Below, piece after piece: positions 1 through 5,248 of a DNA stretch of 5,886 nt. A program made the position numbers and the translations under genes. Each line of letters opens with the position of its first letter. Position 1 is the stretch's first letter. Source of the stretch: Thermoflexales bacterium. GTDB lineage: Bacteria > Chloroflexota > Anaerolineae > Fen-1058. The DNA is taken from contig JADGQE010000266.1 in assembly GCA_017882055.1 (NCBI GenBank), forward strand, positions 1 to 5,886, read 5' to 3'. The notes under the pieces were generated by a model. The model worked only from the letters and a program-made list of their open reading frames with translations. It ran no database searches and was not told where the DNA came from.

Positions 1-168
1 CAACACCTTGCGCCAACGACTCGCGCGCTATGTCCGCAAAACGCTGTCGTTCTCGAAGTCCGACATTTATCATGGAACAATCCCCGTCTGTTGGTGGGAC
101 TGGATCGTGACGGCCTGGTTCATCATTGAGTACAATTTGAGCCTATCACTTACCACATAACCACTACC
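1..168 (+). mobile_element. IS1-family insertion sequence, right end only
   Basis: This is the 3' end of an insertion sequence that starts before the window. It holds the C-terminus of an IS1-type transposase reading rightward. Just after the stop codon is CCACTACC (161-168), which on the opposite strand reads GGTAGTGG. That fits the GG...TG ends usual for IS1-family elements, so I place the element boundary near 168. The left end is not in the window, so neither the inverted repeat nor a target-site duplication can be checked. The exact end is therefore an inference, while the family call rests on the protein. Confidence 0.55.
2..160 (+). CDS. IS1-family transposase, C-terminal fragment (5' truncated by window)
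   Basis: Reading from base 2 gives 52 residues ending in TAA at 158-160. The start NTLRQRLARYVRKTLSFSKS is the highly recognisable C-terminal block of IS1-family (DDE) transposases, in which NTLRxR...RKTLSFSK precedes a short final segment such as FIxxYNLSL. Here the last part includes AWFIIEYNLSLSLTT, matching that pattern. Between SDIYH and the final block there are about ten more residues (GTIPVCWWDW) than I expect from memory of the family, which may be a small insertion or only lineage variation. The gene converges on the DinB-like gene, 51 bp away. The catalytic domain lies outside the window, so activity cannot be judged. Confidence 0.8.
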   Translation, partial: NTLRQRLARYVRKTLSFSKSDIYHGTIPVCWWDWIVTAWFIIEYNLSLSLTT

Positions 169-211
169 CCAAATCCTTGTACTGTTCTTGTTGTGGATTG
201 GGCCGAGCCGC

Positions 212-973
212 CTAACGCTTCTTCGACCCGCGCCGCGTGCTCTTGACGCGCCGCGTTTTGGCTTTGGTGGCGGGCCGTTTGTTATTCACCATCAATTTCT
301 GGCGTGAAGTTGGTGGCGTCTTGTTCCTGGCCGATTGCCGCTTCGGTTTCTTGTCAGCCTGCTCTACCGAGGGACGATCGATCGGCTTGCGCGGCGTGAT
401 GTTGAGATACTCATCACGTGGCAGAGACTGTAGACTATCTCCGGGCGGAAAGCCCGGCGTATCGATCACCTGCTCGGCTTGACGCAGATGCATACCATGA
501 TGCAGGCACATGAAGTAGATCCAACCTTTGGCGTTGAGCGCACCGAAATATGGATGCGGCACAGTCGAGGTCAGATCGCCCGGATCGGGCAGCGCATCGA
601 TCGTAGTGCGCGCCAACGCCCGGCACGCTTCGATCAGCGAATTCAAGGCGTCCAGCGATCGATCGTTCTGCGCGCCGTCACCGCCGATTAGATCTTTGGG
701 GTCGATTTCAGGGCGACGGTCGTTTGCCAGCAACCGTAACCAATTCCAAAACAGCTGATCGCTGTTGCAGTTGTGCGTAAGCACTTCGGCAATCGAGAAG
801 ACTTTGGCAGCTGGCTTGAAGTGGACTTGCTTTTCACTCAGGCCGCCCAGCAGCGCCGCGTCGTCATCCAGCGCCAATTCGTACTCAAACAGTAAGTCAG
901 ACCAACTCAAATCCTGCGCGCGTTCGTTGACCAGGGCCGGTGTCGCAACAAGTTCGTCTAGCGGAAGCGGCAT
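212..973 (-). CDS. DinB-like four-helix-bundle protein with basic C-terminal tail
   Basis: The protein has 253 residues. Residues about 24-175 match the DinB/YfiT-type metal-binding four-helix bundle: LSEKQVHFKPAAKVFSIAEVLTHN early on, then HPYFGALNAKGWIYFMCLHHGMHLRQ. The likely metal triad is H67, H158 and H162 (the HxxxH pair), as in the family. Known members include stress-induced proteins and thiol-dependent transferases such as bacillithiol or mycothiol S-transferases, so the exact reaction cannot be named. Residues about 195-253 form an extra tail with 23 Lys/Arg in 59 residues and only three acidic residues. It looks disordered and may bind nucleic acid. ATG at 971-973 is preceded by a GAGG-type ribosome site (minus strand ...ggatgaggtaaacATG). 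The gene stands alone on its strand, 204 nt after the S51-like gene. Confidence 0.85.
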   Translation of the reverse strand: MPLPLDELVATPALVNERAQDLSWSDLLFEYELALDDDAALLGGLSEKQVHFKPAAKVFSIAEVLTHNCNSDQLFWNWLRLLANDRRPEIDPKDLIGGDGAQNDRSLDALNSLIEACRALARTTIDALPDPGDLTSTVPHPYFGALNAKGWIYFMCLHHGMHLRQAEQVIDTPGFPPGDSLQSLPRDEYLNITPRKPIDRPSVEQADKKPKRQSARNKTPPTSRQKLMVNNKRPATKAKTRRVKSTRRGSKKR

Positions 974-1034
974 GTTTACCTCATCCCTCTATCCCGTCTA
1001 CGAAAAAACATAGACAGAGAAGGAAATATCATCG

Positions 1035-1040
1035 ACTATA
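1035..1040 (-). promoter_or_regulatory. possible -10 box for the DinB-like gene
   Basis: The minus strand reads TATAGT here, a five-of-six match to TATAAT, about 60 nt before the DinB-like start codon. No good -35 hexamer is seen 16-18 nt upstream. This is a weak suggestion based on sequence alone. Confidence 0.2.
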
Positions 1041-1063
1041 TGCGTTCAATTGGCGCTTAAATT

Positions 1064-1158
1064 CTCACCACTAAGGCACAAAGGTACTAAGTTTTTGTGA
1101 GTTGACCACATCTTGCCAAAAATTCTTCGTGCCGTAGTGTCTTTGTGGTAAAGGTGAG
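1064..1158. repeat. imperfect palindromic intergenic repeat ('cacaaag' type)
   Basis: The segment begins CTCACCACTAAGGCACAAAG and ends CTTTGTGGTAAAGGTGAG. The two halves are imperfect inverted copies: both arms start CTCACC, share CACAAAG and an ACTA word, and carry an AAG...TTTTTG stretch near the centre. The RNA of either strand could fold into one long interrupted hairpin. It lies 20 bp past the stop codon of the S51-like gene, so it may also act as a 3' end or mRNA-stabilising structure. I recall similar 'accactaaggcacaaag' palindromes dispersed in Chloroflexota and some other environmental genomes, where they behave like REP or MITE-type repeats. Dispersal cannot be shown from this window. 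Confidence 0.6.
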
Positions 1159-1177
1159 ATGCTCGCTGAACGATTAA

Positions 1178-1858
1178 TCATCGACCAAACTTTGAGCCGA
1201 GCGTCACTGTGACTTGCTCACCTGTATCCGTCCACGTTTCGACTTCACCCTCCGGACCAAGCGCGAGCGCGACTTGATTGGGCAAACTGAGCGCGATGGC
1301 CTCGGGATAACGCTGCAGCGTGACGCGCACTTCATCCGAGCGCTCGGGCGCATAATGCGGTACGACAATCGCATCGGACACCCAGCCCCAACCCGCAAAA
1401 ACCTTGCGGTTCGAACTGCTCAAACCCCATTTGCCAAAGAGCATCGCCCCGGCGCCGATACCGACAATCACCGCGCCGCCGTCAAATGCCTGCGCAATTG
1501 CCTCGATGATGGGCGTGCCTTCGACGGCTTCGATCAAACGCTGTATATCGCCGCCGCCGATGTAGATCAAACCGGCATGAGCCAGCCGCCGATAGTTGGC
1601 CGGATCGCGCGCCGATTGCTGATCGTGGATCGGCACCACGTAGCCGGGCGGCGCACCCAGCTCGCCGTAAAACGAAAGGAACGCTTCACCGTAAGTCGGA
1701 TCGGGATTCGCCGATGGCAAAAACGCGATCGGCGATTCGTCGGCAATCGCCGAGATCGCCGCCGAATGGATCACTTCGTTTTCTGCAAAACGCCCGCCGC
1801 CGATCAAAACCAGCCAGCCCGCGCCGGTGCGCCATTGCAAAGGTCCTGCTTGAGTCAT
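1178..1858 (-). CDS. S51 (peptidase E/cyanophycinase)-like protein, nucleophile Ser replaced by Gly
   Basis: The 226-residue protein has the class I glutamine-amidotransferase-like fold of family S51. Early LVLIGGG (16-22) is followed by IYIGGGDIQRLIEAVEGTPI (98-117), the nucleophile-elbow region VIVGIGAGAM (130-139), and VVPHYAPER (165-173), whose H168 is the likely catalytic histidine. In active peptidase E and cyanophycinases the elbow reads G-x-S-A-G-A. Here the Ser position is Gly135 (codon GGC at 1454-1456), one base from AGC. The serine hydrolase mechanism should therefore be lost, or the protein has another role. Length is normal for the family and the frame is open throughout. ATG at 1856-1858 has GGAG five bases upstream. 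The gene follows a terminator and a palindromic repeat, so it is probably transcribed separately from the M32 gene. Confidence 0.8.
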   Translation of the reverse strand: MTQAGPLQWRTGAGWLVLIGGGRFAENEVIHSAAISAIADESPIAFLPSANPDPTYGEAFLSFYGELGAPPGYVVPIHDQQSARDPANYRRLAHAGLIYIGGGDIQRLIEAVEGTPIIEAIAQAFDGGAVIVGIGAGAMLFGKWGLSSSNRKVFAGWGWVSDAIVVPHYAPERSDEVRVTLQRYPEAIALSLPNQVALALGPEGEVETWTDTGEQVTVTLGSKFGR

Positions 1859-1878
1859 CCTGTCTCCATTGTAGAGAT

Positions 1879-1970
1879 AGGAAGTTGGAAATTAGAGATT
1901 GGAGGAATTGATATCGATCGACACAGGCTGCTCCAATTTCCAACGTCTAACATCCAACCTCCAACTTTCA
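1879..1970. repeat. imperfect palindromic intergenic repeat ('ttgga' type)
   Basis: The left arm (about 1879-1910, AGGAAGTTGGAAATTAGAGA then TTGGAGGAATTG) and the right arm (about 1932-1970) are imperfect inverted copies. Read on the minus strand, the right arm gives GAAAGTTGGA, then TTAGA, then TTGGA and AATTG in the same order, with about eight extra bases. About 20 bp containing ATATCGATCG separate the arms. The repeat lies in the leader region of the S51-like gene, so it could fold in its mRNA. Such purine-rich 'ttggaa' palindromes are, from memory, common as dispersed intergenic repeats in Chloroflexota-like genomes. Confidence 0.5.
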
Positions 1971-1991
1971 GTCAATCAACGAGCGATGCAG

Positions 1992-2000
1992 ATTTTAGCA
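1992..2000 (-). promoter_or_regulatory. possible extended -10 promoter for the S51-like gene
   Basis: The minus strand reads TGCTAAAAT, fitting an extended -10 element (TGn plus a TATAAT-like hexamer). It sits just downstream of the M32 terminator and about 135 nt before the S51-like start codon, where a promoter for an independent transcript would be expected. No convincing -35 box is present. The leader would include the palindromic repeat at 1879-1970. Confidence 0.3.
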
Positions 2001-2010
2001 CAGCCCCTAC

Positions 2011-2043
2011 AAAACAGAAACCCGATCTCTTGGAGAGATCGGG
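2011..2043 (-). terminator. intrinsic terminator after the M32 carboxypeptidase gene
   Basis: A perfect 10-bp stem (CCCGATCTCT at 2021-2030 against AGAGATCGGG at 2034-2043) encloses a three-base loop. On the minus strand it is followed by TTTCTGTTTT, a T-rich tail. It begins 11 bp after the M32 stop codon (2055-2057), the classic place for a Rho-independent terminator. It most likely ends the glcD - four-helix-bundle - M20 - M32 transcription unit. Confidence 0.85.
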
Positions 2044-2054
2044 CTTCTGGCCGA

Positions 2055-3560
2055 CTACAGTCGATATAACTCGCCATACTTCGATCGCAAATAGTCGATG
2101 TACGGATCGATGCTCAACGGCCGGCCTGTCGCGCGCTGAACGATTTCCAGCGGCGTGAATTTGCTGCCATGTTGATAAATGTTCTCGGTCAGCCAGCCGC
2201 GCAGCGTATCGAACTTGCCTTGCTGCATTTCAGCCGGTATTTCAGGATGCGAGTTCAATGCCGAGGCAAAGAATTGCGCGCTCATTACATTGCCCAATGT
2301 GTAACCCTGGAACGAACCGCCGATGAGACCGCCAAACCAGTGCACGTCTTGCAGCACGCCATCCCCATCATCGGACGCGGCAAGGCCAAGGTCCGATTGA
2401 TAGCTTGCCTGCCATGCGCCGGGCAGATCGCGTACGGCTAATTTGCCTTCCAGCAAATCCAACTCAAAATCGAAGCGGATCATGACATGCAGATTGTAAG
2501 TGACTTCATCGGCATCCGTGCGAATCAACGATCGTTCGACTTTGTTGATCGCCCGATAGAACGCATCGGACGACACCGACTTCAACTGATCCGGGAAAGT
2601 CGCCTGCAACTGCGGATAAAAATATTGCCAGAAGCCTCGACTGCGGCCCACCAGATTTTCCCACGACCGCGACTGGCTTTCGTGCACGCCCGATGAAGTT
2701 CCGCCGGCTAGCGGCGTTCCCTCCAAATCCCGACGAATACCCTGCTCATACATGGCATGGCCGGCTTCGTGGATCGTGCTGAACAAGGCATCGGCCAGGT
2801 AATTCTCTTTGACACGGGTCGTGATACGCACGTCGCCCAGCGAAAACTTGGTCATGAAGGGATGATGTGTTTTGTCCTGCCGCCCGCGATTGAAATCATA
2901 GCCAAGTTGTTTGATCACGACCTGCCCAAACGCCAGCTGCTGCGCTTCAGGAAAACTGAGTCGCAAGCACGCATCGTCAGCAGCGGGCTGCGTCGTAATC
3001 GCCCGCACGATCGGCACCAGCCGCTCGCGGAGTTGAGCGAACAGCGCACGGATCGATTCGGCTTTCATGCCAGGATCGGCATAATCGATCAGCGGATCGG
3101 CAATGTGCTCGTAGCCTGGATAAAAGTTCGCCATCTGCCGGCTGAGGTCAAGTGTCTTTTCCAAATACGGCTGGACCCGCTTAAAATCATTGGCCGGTCG
3201 GGCTTCGGTCCAGACCTGATAGGACTCTGCGCCGTGACGGTTGAGTTCGGCCACAAACGACGACGGTACTTTAATGGCTTTTTCGTAATCGCGGCGCGTG
3301 ACCCGAATCAGGCTGGCGTCATCCGAATCGTACGGCAGGCCCTCTGCATAAGACCGCAGATCGTCCAGTAGTTTGCCGATCGCCGGATCCGTAAACTTCT
3401 CATGTGCCAGGCGCGACAGCGTGGCCATTTGTCGTCCACGTGCGGGCGCACCGCCCGGCGGCATATACGTCGTCTGATCCCAGCTCAGCACGGCCGAAGC
3501 AGAATTCAGATCGTTGACTTCGAGCAATCGAGTCTTGAGCTCTTGCAGATTGCGTTGCAT
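2055..3560 (-). CDS. M32-family metallocarboxypeptidase (carboxypeptidase Taq type)
   Basis: This zinc-dependent carboxypeptidase would release C-terminal amino acids from peptides, probably in the cytosol since no signal peptide is visible. The 501-residue length is typical of the family. Motifs appear in the expected order: HPF at 233, DVRITTR at 243-249, zinc-site HEAGH at 264-268 (H264, E265, H268), GVHESQSRSWEN at 292-303 with E294 the likely third zinc ligand, IRTDADEVTYNLHV at 346-359, and QDVHW followed by GGSFQGYTLGN near 404-424. All catalytic residues seem present. I chose ATG at 3558-3560 because a strong AAGGAG site lies five bases upstream and the homologous N-terminus (MQRNLQELKTRL) starts there. 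A TTG 42 bases further upstream lacks support. It follows the M20 gene by 38 bp and ends at an intrinsic terminator. Confidence 0.95.
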   Translation of the reverse strand: MQRNLQELKTRLLEVNDLNSASAVLSWDQTTYMPPGGAPARGRQMATLSRLAHEKFTDPAIGKLLDDLRSYAEGLPYDSDDASLIRVTRRDYEKAIKVPSSFVAELNRHGAESYQVWTEARPANDFKRVQPYLEKTLDLSRQMANFYPGYEHIADPLIDYADPGMKAESIRALFAQLRERLVPIVRAITTQPAADDACLRLSFPEAQQLAFGQVVIKQLGYDFNRGRQDKTHHPFMTKFSLGDVRITTRVKENYLADALFSTIHEAGHAMYEQGIRRDLEGTPLAGGTSSGVHESQSRSWENLVGRSRGFWQYFYPQLQATFPDQLKSVSSDAFYRAINKVERSLIRTDADEVTYNLHVMIRFDFELDLLEGKLAVRDLPGAWQASYQSDLGLAASDDGDGVLQDVHWFGGLIGGSFQGYTLGNVMSAQFFASALNSHPEIPAEMQQGKFDTLRGWLTENIYQHGSKFTPLEIVQRATGRPLSIDPYIDYLRSKYGELYRL

Positions 3561-3565
3561 GTTTT

Positions 3566-3571
3566 CTCCTT
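3566..3571 (-). promoter_or_regulatory. ribosome binding site deciding the M32 start
   Basis: The minus strand reads AAGGAG, then AAAAC, then ATG. This strong Shine-Dalgarno match with five-base spacing supports the start at 3560 over the upstream in-frame TTG at 3602. Confidence 0.85.
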
Positions 3572-3598
3572 GAGTACAACAACGAATTCGCTTTAGCC

Positions 3599-4807
3599 TC
3601 AATTCGGCGCTGTATTCCCTGTCAAATACCGCAGCGCCGCTGTGGCTAACACAGCCACGCCCATGGGCAGTACGTCCTCGTCAATATCGAAGTGTGGATT
3701 ATGATGCGGCGCGTTCAAGCCCCGTTCGGCATTGGCCGAGCCGAGGAAGAAGAAGCAGCCCGGCACACGATTGAGGAACTCGCTCATATCTTCCGCGCCC
3801 ATCGTAAACTGATCGGCGGTCACGTGCTCGGCGCCCAGCACCTCAACGGCTGTCTCGCGCACCAGGCGGGCTACGCGATCATCGTTGATCGTGGCCGGCG
3901 CGATGGCCTTAATCTCGATCGTCGCGCTGCCGCCCAACGCACGTGCTGTCTGCTCGACCACTTCGGTCACTCGCTGAACGATTCGTTCACGTGTGATTGG
4001 ATCGAACGTGCGAATCGTACCCGTCATTACGGCCGAATCCGCGATGATGTTGAAGGCCGTACCGGCATTCAGCATGCCCACTGTCACCACCGCTGTTTGG
4101 CGCGGATCGACGTTGCGCGCCACCACAGTTTGCAAAGCGACGATAATTTGTGCCGCAATCACGACGGGATCAACGCACAGTTGCGGTTGTGCGCCATGCC
4201 CGCCTTTGCCTTGCACTTTAATCGTAAAGAGGTCAGCCGCCGCCATTACGCCGCCGGAGCCAATCGCGGCCAGACCGATCGGTAGTTCGTTCCAAACGTG
4301 CAGCCCCATTGCCACTTCAGGCTCCGGGTTTTCCAGCGCGCCATCGCGAATCATCGCCATCGCCCCCTGCTCGCCTTCTTCAGCGGGCTGAAACACAAAC
4401 TTGAGCGTGCCAGCCAATTCGTGACGGTGTTTCGCCATCAATTGCGCAATGCCCAGCCCGATGGCGGTGTGACCGTCATGGCCGCAAGCGTGCATCACGC
4501 CCGGATTCTGCGACACATACTCAACCTGGTTCGCCTCGACAATCGGCAGCGCATCCATGTCGAAGCGCAGCATCACCACGGGGCCGGGCTTCGCGCCGTC
4601 CAGCAAACCGATCACGCCGGTCTTGCCGATGCCGGCCTGCACTTCCATACCAAGATCAGCCAGATGCTTAGCCACAATACCTGACGTGCGAACTTCTTTA
4701 TAAGCCAACTCGGGATGACGGTGAAAGTCACGCCGCCATTGAATCAGCTGATCTTTTAGAGCATACGCTTCTGATTTTAGATTTTCGATTTCGGATTTTG
4801 GATTCAA
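3599..4807 (-). CDS. M20-family amidohydrolase (N-acyl-amino-acid/hippurate hydrolase type, M20D)
   Basis: This metal-dependent hydrolase of the M20D group (hippurate hydrolase, IAA-amino-acid hydrolase ILR1-like) would cleave an N-acyl or peptide amide to free an amino acid; the substrate is not predictable. In the 402 residues I see RRDFHRHPEL (25-34), MHACGHDGHTA (105-115), QPAEEGEQGA (140-149), GLHVWNELP (168-176), the lid/dimerisation domain with GKGGHGAQP (200-208), GTIRTF (263-268), MGAEDMSEFL (336-345) and HHNPHFDIDEDVLP (368-381). Likely metal ligands are C108, H110, E144, H170 and H369, all present. The start is unusual: TTG at 4805-4807 is the first start-type codon after an in-frame stop at 4814-4816, and no ATG precedes the conserved region. 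Residues 2-13 (NPKSEIENLKSE) are encoded by a heptad DNA repeat. The gene starts 12 bp after the four-helix-bundle gene, suggesting coupled translation. Confidence 0.93.
   Translation of the reverse strand: MNPKSEIENLKSEAYALKDQLIQWRRDFHRHPELAYKEVRTSGIVAKHLADLGMEVQAGIGKTGVIGLLDGAKPGPVVMLRFDMDALPIVEANQVEYVSQNPGVMHACGHDGHTAIGLGIAQLMAKHRHELAGTLKFVFQPAEEGEQGAMAMIRDGALENPEPEVAMGLHVWNELPIGLAAIGSGGVMAAADLFTIKVQGKGGHGAQPQLCVDPVVIAAQIIVALQTVVARNVDPRQTAVVTVGMLNAGTAFNIIADSAVMTGTIRTFDPITRERIVQRVTEVVEQTARALGGSATIEIKAIAPATINDDRVARLVRETAVEVLGAEHVTADQFTMGAEDMSEFLNRVPGCFFFLGSANAERGLNAPHHNPHFDIDEDVLPMGVAVLATAALRYLTGNTAPN
4773..4805. repeat. heptad tandem repeat GATTTTN, 4.7 units
   Basis: The plus strand reads GATTTTA, GATTTTC, GATTTCG, GATTTTG, GATTC, an exact seven-base period with one internal substitution plus changes in the last base of the unit. 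On the minus strand this is NAAAATC. The tract covers the 5' end of the M20 amidohydrolase and reaches its TTG start codon. A short inverted counterpart lies on the other side of the four-helix-bundle gene (5181-5201). Heptameric repeats of this kind are known in cyanobacteria and other bacteria; here it is seen directly. Confidence 0.8.
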
Positions 4808-4819
4808 AGTCCGCTACAC

Positions 4820-5107
4820 CTATTTCTTCCGACGAAGCGTCTTGATAGAAGCGACCGTCATTGCGACAATCTCATTGCCTTCTTTCATCAGGTCAGCCAG
4901 CCTGGCAACCGTGACCAGCTCGGCGTCAACCAACAGCTCCATCCAATACAGACTCTCGTCAGCTTCTTCTTCGACAATGGAAAGTTTGGCGATGACATCG
5001 GCGGTCGATTTGCCGCGACAGGCCGCACGATAGTTCGCCCCAACCGAAGTGGCTGATCGCAACAACTGCTTACCGATAACCTCTGCCGTCCGAGATTTCG
5101 GTAACAC
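4820..5107 (-). CDS. four-helix-bundle protein (23S rRNA IVS/S23 family), frame-intact part
   Basis: This frame encodes 95 residues with the family's hallmark sequence: SRTAEVIGKQLLRSATSVGA, NYRAACRGKSTADVIAKLSI, and VEEEADESLYWMELL, ending in a basic KTLRRKK. The family was first described as proteins encoded by intervening sequences in 23S rRNA genes, but stand-alone chromosomal copies are common. They form small bundles that probably oligomerise, and their function is not known. Usual length is near 115-125 residues, and here the first helix is missing. The only start-type codon at the beginning of this frame is GTG (5105-5107), without a good ribosome site. The missing helix is encoded just upstream in another frame (5105-5172), so this is best read as a gene with a one-base deletion. 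A shortened product remains possible. Confidence 0.75.
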   Translation of the reverse strand: MLPKSRTAEVIGKQLLRSATSVGANYRAACRGKSTADVIAKLSIVEEEADESLYWMELLVDAELVTVARLADLMKEGNEIVAMTVASIKTLRRKK

Positions 5108-5172
5108 TCCACGAGCCGGATAACGCGTAGTCCAAACTTTTTCGTTCTATCCTTGAATTCTTGCTCATTCAT
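4820..5172 (-). pseudogene. full extent of the four-helix-bundle gene, with -1 frameshift near 5105
   Basis: ATG at 5170-5172, with GGAAG seven bases upstream, begins MNEQEFKDRTKKFGLRVIRL then VE, a typical first helix of this family. After GAG (Glu22, 5107-5109) only two bases (TG) precede TTA CCG AAA, which encodes the family's next residues LPK in a different frame. Adding one base there would join the parts into a normal protein of about 117 residues. Without it, translation from ATG runs out of frame into unrelated sequence. The cause may be a recent inactivating deletion, a sequencing or assembly error, or less likely programmed frameshifting. The rest of the gene has no stop codon, so any inactivation is recent. 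Confidence 0.7.
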
Positions 5173-5180
5173 CGCTGGCT

Positions 5181-5248
5181 TCCAATCTTCAATCCAAAAT
5201 CGGCAACACTTGCACTCACTGCGTTCGCGCAGTGCAGTGTCCAAAATC
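5181..5248. repeat. AAAATC heptad repeats around a small hairpin, between glcD and the four-helix-bundle gene
   Basis: Two copies of TCCAAAATC (5193-5201 and 5240-5248) flank 38 bp. Within these lies a perfect hairpin, CACTGCG-TTCG-CGCAGTG (5217-5234). Neighbouring bases continue the seven-base rhythm (CCAATCT, TCAATCC, AAAATCG on the left; CAAAATC, CTAAATC on the right, the latter running into the last codons of glcD). AATCCAAAATC at 5191-5201 is an exact inverted copy of GATTTTGGATT at 4794-4804 on the far side of the four-helix-bundle gene. The hairpin has no T-rich tail on the minus strand, so I do not call it a terminator. Confidence 0.65.

Noticed and set aside
1214..2158. Long open frame (314 codons) on the plus strand
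   Set aside because: It runs antisense to the S51-like gene and through a palindromic repeat and terminator into the M32 gene. Its product is rich in Arg/His with no family resemblance, as expected from the complement of GC-rich coding DNA.
2757..3371. Open frame of 204 codons on the plus strand
   Set aside because: It is entirely antisense to the well-supported M32 carboxypeptidase and shows no recognisable motif.
3561..3602. Longer M32 protein starting at TTG 3602 and overlapping the M20 stop by four bases
   Set aside because: The four-base overlap is tempting for coupling, but the ATG at 3560 has AAGGAG five bases upstream and begins the homologous N-terminus. The extra 14 residues (MRLKRIRCCTQGEN) look like untranslated leader.
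3692..4285. Open frame of 197 codons on the plus strand
   Set aside because: It is antisense to the M20 amidohydrolase, whose metal ligands and motifs are all intact.
5217..5234. Hairpin as terminator for glcD
   Set aside because: The stem is only 7 bp and the minus-strand sequence after it (AGTGCAAGTGTTGCC) is not T-rich, so transcription probably continues into the next gene.
4888..5244. 118-codon minus-strand frame starting MDTALRERSE
   Set aside because: Only its middle part (MNEQEF...RLVE, 5107-5172) is real gene sequence. The part before is the repeat and hairpin region, and the part after is the out-of-frame reading of the four-helix-bundle gene.
4773..5248. CRISPR-like array from the recurring AAAATC words
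   Set aside because: The units are seven bases long, in tandem or in opposite orientation around a gene, with no regular spacers of 25-45 bp and no cas genes.
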